Origin: Lineus longissimus
Lineage: Eukaryota > Nemertea > Pilidiophora > Heteronemertea > Lineidae
Assembly (NCBI RefSeq): GCF_910592395.1
Contig: NC_088309.1
Coordinates: 17,302,599 to 17,362,598, forward strand
DNA: 60,000 nucleotides
Reading direction: 5' to 3'
Part shown: piece by piece, positions 44,363-56,007 of the stretch
Numbering within the stretch: the stretch's first letter is position 1
How the letters are laid out: the number at the start of each line of letters is the position of its first letter
The notes under the pieces: generated by a model
The model's input: only the letters and a program-made list of their open reading frames with translations
Told to the model about the DNA's origin: nothing
The model's database searches: none
Position numbers and translations under genes: made by a program

Positions 44363-44415
44363 ACTTCCGTATTGAAAACTTCTACTTCCGTATTAGAATC
44401 GGTCACTTCCGTATT
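44363..44415. promoter_or_regulatory. Three ETS-type ACTTCCGTATT motifs at exact 21-bp spacing
   Basis: ACTTCCGTATT occurs at 44363, 44384 and 44405. The core CGGAAGT (complement) is the ETS-family consensus. CCAAT-type sequences flank the trio (near 44323, 44430 and 44452), and a GC-rich GGCGCGCGC follows at 44452-44460. Together this looks like a promoter upstream of the candidate exon at 44559. Confidence 0.45.
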
Positions 44416-44558
44416 AAAATACTTTTGGCCAATTGGAACCATCATTTCATTGGCGCGCGCAACTCCATTGTATTGTGGGCGTGCAGGGGAGTGAGCGTGG
44501 CATTGTGTTAAGTGTGCAGAGTTCAACAGTCAACCCTCTGCCTATTATCCGCTGAACA

Positions 44559-44644
44559 ATGACTCTTCCGGCAATTTTATCGGCACAGAACGATTTGAAC
44601 TGCTCTTTGGACAGAACAACGTTCGTCAGTGATTTCAATGAAAG
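44559..44644 (+). other. Candidate host first exon
   Basis: An ATG in AACAATGA context opens MTLPAILSAQNDLNCSLDR, and 28 codons plus two bases run to an AAAG|GTAGGC donor. It lies about 145 bp downstream of the ETS/CCAAT cluster on the same strand. No next exon or homology was recognised, so this remains a candidate. Confidence 0.3.
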
Positions 44645-45156
44645 GTAGGCATGCATGATGATGATCCAAATTAATTAATTATAAGACTCAAATAATAGGG
44701 TAATGCAAATCGCTGTGTGGTGCTGGCGGCGCGCGTGGTATATAATGTACCTTTAATGCACTGGCTGTGCATGCACACCGCCTTTTTGCGTGGTGTGCAG
44801 TGCAGGCCCTCCCTCTAAGGCTGCATCCTATGGTTCAACCGTTGTTGGCTGGGACTCGTAAAATCGCCCTTATTTCCCTCACCAGTTTTGACCTTTTTTG
44901 GTCAATACTCATGTCATGGCATGGGTGGTTCCCTCACTGACTGGCACTGCTCACTCATTTTCTGGCCTGCATGTGGTGAGTCGAGTGCATGCCCCAACCC
45001 AAAAACTAGAGGGAGAATTAAATGTTTAAACAGTGCTTGTACAATTTACTGGAAAAGTCCTGGAATTTAACCCCCCAGTGCCAACCCTTTTTAAAAATAC
45101 CTACCCTACATACCTTACGACTTACCTTTTAAGACTAAAAACCGAACCGGACCCGA
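44645..45156. other. Non-coding, possibly intron
   Basis: No gene visible; GC-rich patch at 44725-44740. It would be intron 1 if the preceding exon is real. Confidence 0.4.
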
Positions 45157-45247
45157 TCGTACTGAACCTGGGACACAACCGACCGTACCAAACCGGGACA
45201 CTACCGTACCGAACAGGGACACATAATGCACCGAACCGGGGCACATA
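45157..45247. repeat. Imperfect minisatellite
   Basis: About four diverged units of 20-27 bp built on CGTACCGAACNGGGACAC. Confidence 0.7.
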
Positions 45248-45353
45248 GCACATCTTTTATGCATATTATCAAGTACCCAAGAATATGCAACTGATTAAAA
45301 AGCAGGTGCACTATTTATTTATTACAAAACGCCGCCGGTGTGCTGAAATTTAA

Positions 45354-45560
45354 TTACTCTGTAGGAATGTAACACACAAGTTGAAATATGGCCTCGCCAT
45401 GGTATGGGTTCTGCCTTCCATCGGCAGCAAACATGTTGATTCCACTCAACTCATCTAACACCGGACGTTTGTGATCTGGGATTCTTTCGTATGTTTTCTT
45501 GGACATTATCGTTTTACTTGCCCCCGTATCTAACGTGCATGATGGGTTGAGGCTACATAC
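45354..45560 (-). pseudogene. Aspartic-protease fragment fused in frame to the MULE transposase
   Basis: CTLDTGASKTIMSKKTYERI, then ELSGINMFAADGRQNPYHG, is the front half of a retropepsin-like protease with the Asp-Thr-Gly-Ala active site, read in the same frame as the MULE catalytic region. It ends at a TAA at 45354, before the flap and C-terminal motifs. This is probably a retroelement piece joined by insertion or deletion. Confidence 0.6.
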
Positions 45561-47195
45561 ACTGAAGATGATTTCAGACAGTCTCTTTATCTGGTCCTTT
45601 GATATGTTTGTCTGGTACCTTGGCATGAAGCGTTTCGAAATTGACATATTCATGTCAAGGCGGTTATTGGCAATGTCAACAAGGTGGCGCACATAATAAG
45701 ACTCGAACCGGGTCAAAAGAAAGTCAACCAGTTGTACAACATTGAAAGCTTTCACACGGACAAAGATTTTGTCTTTCAGTACACGCATTGCTGCTTCTAC
45801 GAAGTTGTTTGTGTTATTACCTCTCGTTGGTAACTCAGTTCTGAGGCAGACTGCCCACTCATGACGGCGGTCATAAATGCTTTCCAGGTGGGTTAGGTAG
45901 TTTTCATAACGCATCGCTATTGGGTCGCTCATAATCTTTTCATAGTTCACTATGAGATCATTGTTAGTCACAGCATAGACCATTGTTTTCAGCAGTCCCA
46001 GTAGGTGTGGCCTGTCCTCTTTCTTGATTCCATGCTTGGCATCCCATAGGTATCGCCAGTTTGCCTGAAGCAAGTGAAAGACACAGAGGAGCAAAGTTGA
46101 CTATGGAAAACAGTCTTGAATGGCATGCCGCTCTGAGCTCGAGTCATCAGTCATGAATATTTCAGGACCATCCTTCCCACATCCATAAAAAGCTCCACTT
46201 GGAACTAACTCCATGAGGAGTTCTAATCCTGCACCTATAATCTCTCTAGTTTTGGATGTCGTGATGAAACAACCGAGAGGTAATCCACCAGCACAAGAAT
46301 GCGTCAGTAACAGAAATATTCTGCAATGATGCCTGTCAACTCCACCACTTGCATCCACAAACACCAACTCCCCACTCTGTTGGATCATAGTATGCACCAT
46401 CTTCATTAAGAGGGTACAAATTGCAACAACAAGGTCCTTTTGATTGACACTTTTCAACTTTACACACTCTCCACCTCATTCACTGTTGTATTCGTTTACG
46501 TGCTTTTCAAGGTCCTTTATCATCTGTTCGCCAGTGGGTGCCCCATAATTCTTCTCAAAGATTTTGTAGTAAAGCCTGTAATACAGGAGAGAACAACTTA
46601 TTATTATGACAGATAACCAGTTGGAAGGGTAATAAAATAACCAAAAAAAAGAAAATAAAGGTCTAAGTTTTGATAGAAAGTACTATTGAGTCCCTTCCTA
46701 TACCTGGAGACTAGACCACATTGGCGACAAACCTAGGAATCCAGTCGGTGGGATCAAAAACTGATTGGGTAAATTTACCGAGACTTGCATAAATGGCCCT
46801 AAAGATATAACATAAATTTGAGTAAACTTAATGATTGTAAAACAATGATTAAAGCATTCTCTCTATTTGAAAGCTAGTATCCTATTTTTTTCATCACAAT
46901 AAAACAGATTCTACATTATTATGCATCTATGCCCAAGATTATACCTAACGGTACATCCTACATCTACGCACCTGAAACAGTAGCCAAGATCAGGACAGTT
47001 TGCACTGTCTACTGCCGCAAATACATAGTTTCCTCCTTCGGTATTTTCAAGATCCATCTTAATGGATTCATGGGCTGAGGATGGAGAATGACCATTTTTA
47101 TAGAGTTCTCGTAACTGGTTAGTGGTTGACGCCGAAACATCACGTTCACGTAAGCTATTGTAGCCCCTTACACAGATGGCCACTCCGAGTTCCAA
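45354..47195 (-). pseudogene. MULE-like transposase remnant
   Basis: Two exons: 46972-47195 (upstream limit uncertain) and 45354-46575, joined by an AG|G phase-2 junction (donor CAG|GTGCGT, acceptor TATTACAG). Exon 1 has QLRELYKNGHSPSSAHESIK. Exon 2 has LVFVDASGGVDRHHCRIF (first Asp), GPEIFMTDDSSSERHAI (second Asp), LLLCVFHLLQANWRYLWD and LPTRGNNTNNFVEAAMRVLKD, the order seen in MULE-type transposases of invertebrates. Stops: TAG at about 46099 within CFP-STLLL, and TGA near 46468. The final about 70 codons are not MULE (see the protease fragment). Confidence 0.7.
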
Positions 47196-47742
47196 GTGAG
47201 AGTTTTCACATTGACGGGACGTACACTACAGAATATGGTTCAAACAGTTTATTGCGATCAACATCTTATATACACGTGTTCCTCAGACCGGTCAGCATGG
47301 CACTTCCTACAAACAGTCACCGCCTCATAATATACTAACATGTTAAATAATAATGAGAGTACACGAAAAGAGGGCGAACCCTTAGTAGGCCCTATTAATA
47401 CCCGGAAAGCTAAATATAAACTGTACATTATGTACATTTCGAGCCGATGACACTATCATCCGATTGTAGTGGGTGGTTGTGGCTGTGTTTGAATTCAATC
47501 ACACCAGGGAAGGCCGACAGGAACGGATCTTGAACAGCAGCTCTGAAATTTCAAAATATAGCCAGGATTAAAAATTTATTGAATGATAAATAATTGGTGG
47601 CGCCATCTTTCGGTACCTAAAAACACCACCGACATGACCTTTTAGATAGATTTGCATCTACAAAAACCCGATTTACAGAGTCTTATCAACGATAGATTTA
47701 TCAGTGTAGCGCTGCATGTGTTCTATACATAGTTAGGATTAT
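47196..47742. other. Non-coding stretch
   Basis: No gene recognised. It may contain the degraded upstream exon of the MULE remnant. Confidence 0.4.
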
Positions 47743-48601
47743 TATGCCCCCGCTAAAGTGGGGGCATTATGTACTTGGGTGGTTTCCGGCCGCCGCCGCG
47801 TCCGCGTCCGCCGCACTGAATTCCAGACTATAACTCAAGAACCCCTTGCTCGGCTGACTTGAAATTTTTAGGGGGTGTAGGCCTAGTGTGTCAAAGGGTT
47901 CCTATTGTTTTTTGGCGCGTTCCAAAATCCAATATGGCCGCCAGCCGCCATCTTAGATTTTCGCATTCCGCTCGTTTACTAGAGAACCAGAGCTCCAACA
48001 GTCTTCAAACTTTTGTGGTGTGATGGTCTATGGCAGGGGAGGTTCCCTATCAATTTTTTGGGCCCGACCCGGAATCAAAGATGGCCGCCAGCCACCATCT
48101 TAGATTTTGGCATTCCGCTCGTTAACTGGAGAACCAGAGGTCCAACAGTCTTCAAACTTTTGTGGTGTAATGGTGTATGGTAGGGGAGGTTCCCTATCAA
48201 TTTTGTGCCAGACCCGAAATCAAAGATGGCCACCAGGTCCCCGACTTGGTGATTTGTATTCCGCCCCGTAAATTAAGAACCGAGTGAGTGACAGACCTGA
48301 AACTTATGTGGTGTTATTACCTAGTGTAGAGGAGGTTCCCTATCTATTTTGGGCCCGATCTGAAGTCCAAGATGGCTGCCAGGCCCGACTTGGTTTTTCG
48401 CATTCCGACCTGTAACTCAAGAACCAAGTGAGTGACAGACCTGAAACTTATGTGGTGTGATGAGGTTGTGTAGGGGAGGTTCCCTGTCGATTTTGGGCCT
48501 GACCCTCGAGGTGCGCTTATAGCCACAATTTCATATTTATAGGCTAAATAACGCGCGCAATGAACATATTAACACACCGAACACACCAGAGCGGGGGCAT
48601 A
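47743..48601. mobile_element. Non-autonomous element with TGCCCCCGCT ends and internal tandem repeats
   Basis: TGCCCCCGCT (47745-47754) and its complement AGCGGGGGCA (48590-48599) bound the element, with TA on both outer sides. The left end continues into AAAGTGGGGGCA and so forms a hairpin of its own, while the right end is single. The interior holds about 4.5 units of 146 bp. The architecture (one-ended hairpin, short inverted ends, internal repeats) resembles the pearl/HINE-type elements of molluscs and other invertebrates. No protein is encoded. Confidence 0.7.
47889..48510. repeat. About 4.5 tandem units of ~146 bp
   Basis: The phrase GGTTCCCTATC and relatives recurs at 48041, 48188, 48334 and 48478, with spacings of 147, 146 and 144. 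A partial, more diverged unit precedes them. Each unit carries AAGATGGCCGCC- and GTGGTGT-type phrases. Confidence 0.9.
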
Positions 48602-48644
48602 CATTCGCAATTTGCCCCAATTGCGTTATATATTTCTAGTTTAC

Positions 48645-48717
48645 CTCTGTAGCCACCTGCGACATTCCAAGTTAAACATATCAAAAACAGCAGCAAAATC
48701 GCTGAGACAAATGGCAT
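48645..48717 (-). other. Candidate signal-peptide exon
   Basis: ATG at 48717 opens MPFVSAILLLFLICLTWNVA, a textbook signal peptide, and reaches a CAGAG|GTAAAC donor after 73 bases. The upstream frame stays open to an ATG at 48882, so the start is not certain. If real, the element at 47743-48601 sits in its first intron. No further exon was recognised. Confidence 0.35.
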
Positions 48718-48894
48718 TCTCACAACATTCTCGTGGTTCTTGGGCGGAAGTACGCCATGCGCGGTGTCTGATAAAATTCCCCAGAAAAGCGCGGAAAAGT
48801 TTTTAAGCGCCAAATTCAAAATAGGCGCGCTCTCTAAAACACTTAAAATCAAGAAATCGCCGACTATGGCGGTGACAGTCATGGTTTAATCCAA

Positions 48895-50225
48895 TACGAT
48901 TTTTGTTTAAATATTTTTCACGAAGGTCAGAAAGCAAAGGGCATGAGCATAAGAAGTGCGGTTCATCATCAATGATATTAGATTTTAAAGTTAAACAATG
49001 CGGACACCACCTCTTATCTCTTGGGATAATGGGACAGCAGTGATGCCCTTTTTCAATTTGAAGGCAATGATTACTTAATCGTTACTTTGTAAAATGAAAC
49101 CTGTGCTCCCTATTCTGTATATCATCAAGATAGTTTTCGTAACAAAATTTGTCCTTGAATGAAACATATGTACAAAATTTCCCCTCATTTAAACCTGCAT
49201 ATTTCAGATAAAATTTGTCTTTCCAGAAGGATTTATACCTCTTCCTCATATGACACTTGATTGTTTTAGAGAAAGAACTTGTATTACATAAATCGAAATC
49301 AACTTTCTTTGATATTTCCTTATAGAAAGAAAACCATGAATAAGAGCCCTTTGACTCTAAGCATTTTGATTCAGAAAAAGCATCCTTCAAAACTGGATTA
49401 TCAGTGTTATTCAAATGATTATAGTAGTTGTAGAGTTTACATATGATGTCAATACCGATAGGAAATCTCCCAAGTTCGCTCATAGAGGGAATGTTTCCAG
49501 CCTTTTTATTTACACCAAGAAGAAATTTACAGAAACTAATATTTACATGTTCAATGGTGGATTCATACCATTTTTGTTCAATGGACCAAGTGTCACGAAA
49601 TTTGCCTTTTCGATGGTCCTCAGCAGACCAAATTTCAGCTCCATAAGTGCAAATTGGAGATATAAGTTTGTCAAACAAACTTAACCCATTTTTTGGATTG
49701 ATGCCAGTATTACGTAAATGCGAATGCTGAAAAGGGCTTTTTTAGCTTTACAGGACACATTAAGTTTAGCCTGTGTGAAAGATCCAGAAGAGCCCAATAC
49801 AACTCCCAAGTATTTGTAAGAGTTGCAGTTCTCTAACTTGATACCGTTGAAAAAGAAAGCATCTTTACATGCATGACCATTACCACTTAACTTCATCACC
49901 CTTGTTTTCTTTACATTTATTTCTAAGTTCCAGGAAGTACAGAAAACCTCAAGTTGCTTTAGCATGGAGTGAAGTCCTTTTGCTGTTTTAGACAAAATAA
50001 TTAAGTCATCTGCGTAGAAGAGATGATCAAAGAACCGGCCATTTAGGCTGGGAATATGGTCATCAACATTAATATTCTGGGAGAGATTTGTAGGAAGGTC
50101 ATTTATAACGAGATTAAAAAGAAGAGGGCTCAAAGTATCACCTTGTTTGACCCCATTTGTACATTTGAAAAAAGAGCTTTGTCGACCATTTAAGCAAACA
50201 CATGCAGAACTCTGTAAATACATCT
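48895..50225 (-). pseudogene. 5'-truncated LINE: RT and C-terminal domain
   Basis: The frame 49681-50223 has NGVKQGDTLSPLLFNLVIND, FYADDLIILSKTAKGLHSM (RT active site) and LEINVKKTRVM. The frame 49082-49678 continues the post-RT region (LISPICTYGAEIWS), shifted by one base near 49735. Past a TAA at 49082 the same frame goes on to a Cys/His cluster (RWCPHC, HFLCSCPLL), the usual LINE C-terminal zinc motif. Endonuclease and ORF1 are missing, as expected of 5'-truncated retrotransposition. The clade is not certain. Confidence 0.8.
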
Positions 50226-52492
50226 TCTCAGCAAAATAGTTGCATTTTCATCCGAATTTGCTGTAGCTGGGCCAGGAAATGTGCCAGGATACCAATATAT
50301 TGAACTTTTGTTTCGATAGGATTATAGCTATTCACAGCAGAAATACTAAACACCCCGTAATTGGCGGTAATTGGCAGATTTTAAGCTGGAAATTGTCGTC
50401 TGGCCAAAAGTGGCAAAACGGCCTCGATCCTACCTGTCTCTGTAATGTACTGAACGCGCTACACATAAGGCATTGCCCTAAGGCATCGCAGCCGAGGCTG
50501 ATAAAGTGATGGCCATTTTGCGAATGTATATAGAGTGTGTACGTTCACTTCAAAACACAGTTCCAATCAAAAATTTTCATAACAAACAGTTAGAAAGTGG
50601 TATTTCCCTATATTTTGATTCTCAATGTCAACAAGTCGTTTTGTGGGGTTATTTTGTCTAATTCTTATTAATATTGCCGATAAAAGACACGTAGAGAAAC
50701 CCAGATTCATGCGCTCAGTTTATCTACGTACAGTGAACGTTTTGACAGAAAACTAGGGTGAGTTTTCTCTGTATTTTCTCTTGATTTGCTAGGTACAATT
50801 GGCCATGACAACTGTTATTTGAAATGTCATAGTATAGAATGACTCCCGTAGCTTGTTTACATAGGAAGTGTTACCGTTTTTGGCTTTCTGTCTCGTTAAA
50901 TTTGCTCAGTCATTGAGTCGAAGTCGAAGATCAAAACACACATGAACGCCATAGTACATTTTATACACAAAACGGCGGTAATACTAAATCACGACCAATC
51001 ATGACCTATCATGTCCAATCATGACCAATTATGACCAACAGTTCAAGAACAGGGTATATGTGGTCTAAAACCATTGAATAATGTTTCTAAAGATATTCTA
51101 TGAGTTTCAGTCATTTAGGGGGTCAAGTTTTTGATTTATTTTGAATGCAAGACATGCCAATCGATTGCCGAATCGGGGCTACTGTCGCCATATTTGTTTT
51201 GGCTTGCAAGTAGCTGGGTCCAAGGAAAATGTGGAATCCGGGCTTGAATGGAGGATGGCATACCGAAAACCAAGTGGCTTTAGGGCGTGCCTCCAATGAG
51301 TGCACGTGGCTGGACCAAGGGTCTTGGGTAGTGAATTGGGAAAATGGTATCTGTTTTGGATTTTATAGTTTAGTTCGTTTATCTTGACTTTTTTCAGGCG
51401 GACTTCAGCGGTAGGTATATGTACTTGCTCCCTATTTCGCCTAACACAATATAAATTGATAAATATATATTACAGGCTTCGACAGTACCTTTAACCCCTT
51501 TAACCCGCTATGTAGAAAATAAAAACACATTCCCGGAGGCCGTGCTGCCTGCTTGACTCGCTACATCTTGCTACACTCCGGATGCAGTGGAGACGACCTT
51601 ACACCCACTGTTTGGTCTAACATTATAGACCGTGTGAATAGGATAACGGGGCAGCTTTCGGGATGTGCGATCTGGGGTGGAGTCCAATGTTGAGAACCTG
51701 TGTGAGAGGAGGACAGGACATCCATCAATGTATTTTCCTCAATTTTGCCAACAACATGGGGGGGGGCTAATGTTAGTTGCGTAGACTTCGATGAAGACGA
51801 TGAAGGGATGAATGAATGAATGTATGAAATCAAAACCAACAGATAGCGCAGATCGATTTATTTACAGTTTTGTACATATTATTTATACATACAAATACAC
51901 CAGATCCAGATCAAATGATTACAGTGACCCATGGCAACTAGATTTGGCACTGCATTGTCCGTTGTTTGGTAATCGTTGGTAACTTGGTTCATTTGGGTTA
52001 GTTAATCTTACAGAAGTGGTACAATACAATACAGGTCACAAACAAGGCTGTACAAACAATCAATTAACCCTTTATCTGTCAATGAAATACGCACTTTTCC
52101 CTGTCGAAATGCGCACTTTGAAATACATTGTACATGCAATAAGTGTGTTTTTAGCTACTCTAAGAAGTCCATACTAAAGATCATCTAATTTCACTTAAAA
52201 CATACACAATATCTTAGTAAGTATACATAAAGGAAACGGCACCGAAAATTGTCGGTATATAAATGAAGGTATTTATAAACCATCTTGACCACCAATGTTT
52301 ATTGCATCTTTATAAAGATTAGGTTCAGGATGGTACATGTATTAAACAATCATGTTCACTAAATCATAAAATCATGAAATAATTCTCAATTTAGCATCAC
52401 GTTCTGTCTATACTAGCGGGGTTTTAGGGTACATGTAGGATAAACTAATTAATATATGCTACAAGTGGATAAAAGCAAGTCCATACAGACAA
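50226..52492. other. Non-coding stretch
   Basis: No gene supported. TTAACCC-type words near 51490 and 52066 recall piggyBac ends but point the same way and do not pair. AATAAA-like words are frequent by composition. Confidence 0.5.
50992..51042. repeat. Degenerate 10-bp tandem repeat
   Basis: About five units of CAATCATGAC with substitutions. Confidence 0.75.
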
Positions 52493-53277
52493 TTAGTTGA
52501 TGCGCACCCGTTTGGTTTTCCCTATCGCTCGTTCGGCTCTTACGCATTTCTTTTGTCCAGGTTTACGTGCCGTCGTAGCCGTTCGCGGGATGCGTAATTT
52601 CCCATCAGTTGATGTAATCATCAGTGTTTCAAGCGTTGTCTGCTGCTGTTTCGAAAACATAACGAATCGTTGATATCTGCGGCTGCGTGCTTCTTCCGAC
52701 AGCGAGTCCAAGATAACTCGTGACGCCATGCTGAACTTAGAAACCCATCTTGCCAGCTCGTAGTTTCCTTCTCCGTACATGGCACGTTTCTCATCCGTAG
52801 TTTGTACCTTCACGATGTTGTGTAGTTTTTCAATTAGCTCGGGAAGTTTCTGTTGCTACCAGTTGATATTTATTTTGATGTCGTTATTCATTGACTCCGA
52901 ATTGTTGTTGGTCCAGGAGACCGGTATGAAAGAGTTTCTAATTCGTGGGATAACGACATTGTCGTTGATGCGTTCGGCCATGGAGTCAAACAATTGATGA
53001 ACGATGGCACGCTCTCAGCAATTTCGGCTCGAATAGTTCCCAGGGCGTTGTCGAATTCGTCTTTGTTTTGAGACCGAACGAGGCCGCCGTTTCCAAGTAT
53101 CCTTGCGACTATCGAATGCCTCTCCTACTGCGGAATTTCGAGGTCTGTTAGTTTTCGTTTCGTATTTTCCTGTAGATGCCGAGTGCACAGTAAGAAAGTT
53201 GACCCGGGGAACGTGTCTGTTAATGCTTTCGTAAGCGCCTTTTCTTCATCCGAGCCCACGATGATGTTTGTTATATT
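52493..53277 (-). pseudogene. Second MULE-like transposase remnant
   Basis: Minus-strand pieces in shifting frames: NIIVGSDEEKALTKALTDTF with FLLCTRHLQENTK (catalytic Asp region), a KDEFDNALGTI segment, RINDNVVIPRIRNSF with VSWTNNNSESMNN, and VQTTDEKRAMYGEGNYELA to the end (RAERAIGKTKRVRIN). These are in the order found in MULE transposases of the SWTNNNSE type. Stops occur at about 53130 and 52856, and at least one frameshift lies near 53010. The N-terminal half is cut off by the Ty3 LTR at 53278. Confidence 0.7.
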
Positions 53278-53404
53278 TGTGCGGAAAGAAAGAGACACGA
53301 AGCTAACCTGTTTACTATAAAAATGGAGACTCCCTTTATTATATGAGCATGTGCACCAGACGTAATAGTTTAGGCGCGAAATACAAACAACATATATTAC
53401 ATCA
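53278..53404 (-). repeat. Short Ty3 LTR (127 bp), 3' LTR
   Basis: TG...CA ends (minus strand starts TGATGTAATAT, ends CCGCACA) and AATAAA at 53335-53340. Directly preceded by a polypurine tract. The 5' LTR is beyond the window. Confidence 0.8.
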
Positions 53405-53414
53405 CTTCCCCCTT
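53405..53414 (-). promoter_or_regulatory. Polypurine tract
   Basis: AAGGGGGAAG on the minus strand abuts the LTR. Confidence 0.8.
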
Positions 53415-53613
53415 AAAGAAATTCAGAGGGGTGTAACCATTGAGCACCAAGTATTCAAACTTTCAATTTAAAAAATTTTAACACAGTTTTCACAAACGAA
53501 TATTACACACAATTTTACACTTAAGACTAAACACTCAATCAACATATTTTTTTCTTTTTCTTAAATTAAAACATTATAACTTTTTTCTCACATTCTACAT
53601 TTTAAAAGCTTAG

Positions 53614-54107
53614 TTAAATTGAATTCATATTTCTCCACATTTCTAGTATACTCTTTCTCTTTTGAAGGTTCATTTTTATCACAGGTTTCCTTACTCTGGT
53701 AGACTTTCTGCTGGTAACTTCCACATGACTAGGTTTTGGCACATCTGCACTAGAATTTTTACTGGAGCTCACATCACTGTTAGGACTTTGAGTCAGGTCT
53801 AAACCTTTCTCAGTCCTTGGATTTGAAACTGTTTCTACAGATATAGGTACATGTACATGAATGTCACTATTTTCTCTGAGTACAGGATCATGAGATTTTC
53901 TACATTTAGGTACAGGCATGTTTACAATCATATCTGACACCTCCATGTCATTTAGCAACTCTGTTTCAAGTTCACCAGTTTCACAAGATTCAACTTTGAT
54001 CATGTGATCAGCATGGACAGTTTTAGAATTCGGTCCTATCTTAACAAGATAGTTTCTAGTACCTTTGACTTCTACAACCGAACCTAACAACCATTTGTCT
54101 GTTTTTT
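53614..54107 (-). pseudogene. Ty3 pol C-terminal end, separated by an insertion
   Basis: Continues the frame of 56914-60000: KWLLGSVVEVKGTRNYLVKI, then a Ser/Thr/acidic stretch and SRKSTRVRKPVIKMNL, the usual pol C-terminal basic motif, ending at 53614. It is cut from the rest by the 54108-56896 insertion. The 3' UTR (53415-53613) is AT-rich and holds nothing else. Confidence 0.8.
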
Positions 54108-55661
54108 AGCTCACCTGTCAGATGAGCTAATATGATACCGCGGCGTCTGGCGTCCGTCGTCGTCGTCGTTGTCCGTCGTTAACTTTTGACAAAATCGTGG
54201 CACGTTTCTTAACCGCTTGACCCAGAAAGTTCATACTTGGTGTGTGGGTACCCCTAGGCAAGACCTTCCTTCAGAATGAAAATCAGCGCAATTTGACTGC
54301 TGGTCTGCCATATAGGGGGTGCTCTTTGAAAACCTATTTTTGTCATTTTGAAGCTTATGGTTAAAGCTAGAGCGATGAAAATTTTATGGTGGGTGTATCT
54401 AATAAAGGTACATCACATATCACACGGGTTTTTGATTTGACCTTCATTTCAAGGTCACAGAGGTCGAACTCTAAAATTTCTTTGATCATGGCACGTTTTT
54501 TTCTATTGGTCATAGACTCTCTTAATTTGATATGTAGACACCTATTGGGCATCTCTACATGTTGACACAGATTTAGGTCAGTGTGACGTACTATTCAGGT
54601 ATAAGTAGGTCAAGGTTAAAAAAAGCCCATTTTCTTTATTCCAGCAGATTGAAGTTTGAAGAATAGATTAATTTCACTTCATATCACTAGGTGGCAGTAT
54701 TGTGCAAAAATGTCAGTTGGCACATTGCCAGCAGTTTTGAATTTCGCGGTTCGAGGCAATCCGTCGGGGTATCCCAGATGCGCAGTGTTGTACTGCGCCA
54801 CTAGATCTGCATACTACAAGTATGGAAGACAGCCATTTTATGAATTTGAAGCGAGACGAAGAAGGAATTAAATCCCCTTGAATCAATGCTAAAACTTAAT
54901 CATCCGCTCTTCGGATGAGGTCGTATGTGTTGATTACATTCTTGTGATTGGTTTGAGATTATTAGTTTGTCCTCATTGCCGGTTGTTTTAGAAAATTTTG
55001 ACTGTGATTGGAAGGTAAAATGAGAAACTTGTCACACTGTTCTTCGGCTTGGAATGGGGATAGTCAATGCAGAGCCAGTTGGTACAAGCTGCCTTGCGAA
55101 TCGGGGTGGCGTAATAATACTGTGAAAGAACAATAAAATGATGAATTGTAGCAGTGTGTGTCAGAAATTATGTGATTTCCATTGCATTTGACGATCCCAA
55201 AGTTTCGAGAGTATGGCAAAATGGCGGCTGGCGTCATTGGAGATTAGCGTCAAGCCGGAACCTTTCGTTACAATGTGGGCTTTTAAACACAAGTTAATGG
55301 TTTATAATCACCCAGACGCTACTCATTAGATAAACCTCTACTAAAAACACTTGCTTTAATTTTTGTAAACATGTCACGAGTGCTTAAAAAGAACCATTTT
55401 TGTGATCGTTTTTCGTCGCTGTAGAAATGTACACAGTCAGAGTCAGTCAGTGTGTCAACACAACAACGGTGTTCGTATACACTTGAATCCATGATACACG
55501 GAGACACGAATGTAAACATTTGCCTGTTGGGTCGGAAGGAGTTCACCGTTACCGATCACTGCCCCAAGAAAGGTCATCTGAGCTGGTTGACTAAAGTAGA
55601 TGATGATAATGATGAAAGTGTAGCGTAGCTGTCATCAGTGCTTTTATAGTTAGGCCTAGGC

Positions 55662-56007
55662 TATAGTCGGATTCATAGTAAATGTCACTGACTGCCCTTC
55701 TGGGTCGCTGTGCAAAAACTATTTGGCCGATTTCTTCAAAGTTTGGTTTTTCTTGAATCTAATTTCGGGACCCAACACAATTTCCAGGTTAGAGATTTGC
55801 AAATTATAAAGAAAAAAATTGTCAACTTTACTACGTCAATGTACACCAATACATACAAAAAAAATTATTTCGTAACCATGGTTACTGAAATATGAAAATC
55901 CTCTTGGGTCCCGAAATTAGATTCAAGAAAAAACCAAACTTTGAAGAAATCAGCCCAGTAGTTTTTGCCCAAAAGGGCAGTGACATTTACTTATGAATCC
56001 GACTATA
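55662..56007. mobile_element. MITE with ~105-bp terminal inverted repeats
   Basis: TATAGTCGGATTCATA... at 55662 and its complement ending at 56007 pair over about 105 bases with scattered mismatches, around a centre of about 130 bases. TA flanks suggest a TA target (Tc1/mariner type), but the superfamily is not proven. Confidence 0.85.

Noticed and set aside
51485-52090. piggyBac-type ends (TTAACCC words near 51490 and 52066)
   Set aside because: Both are in the same orientation and do not form terminal inverted repeats; no TTAA pair brackets them.
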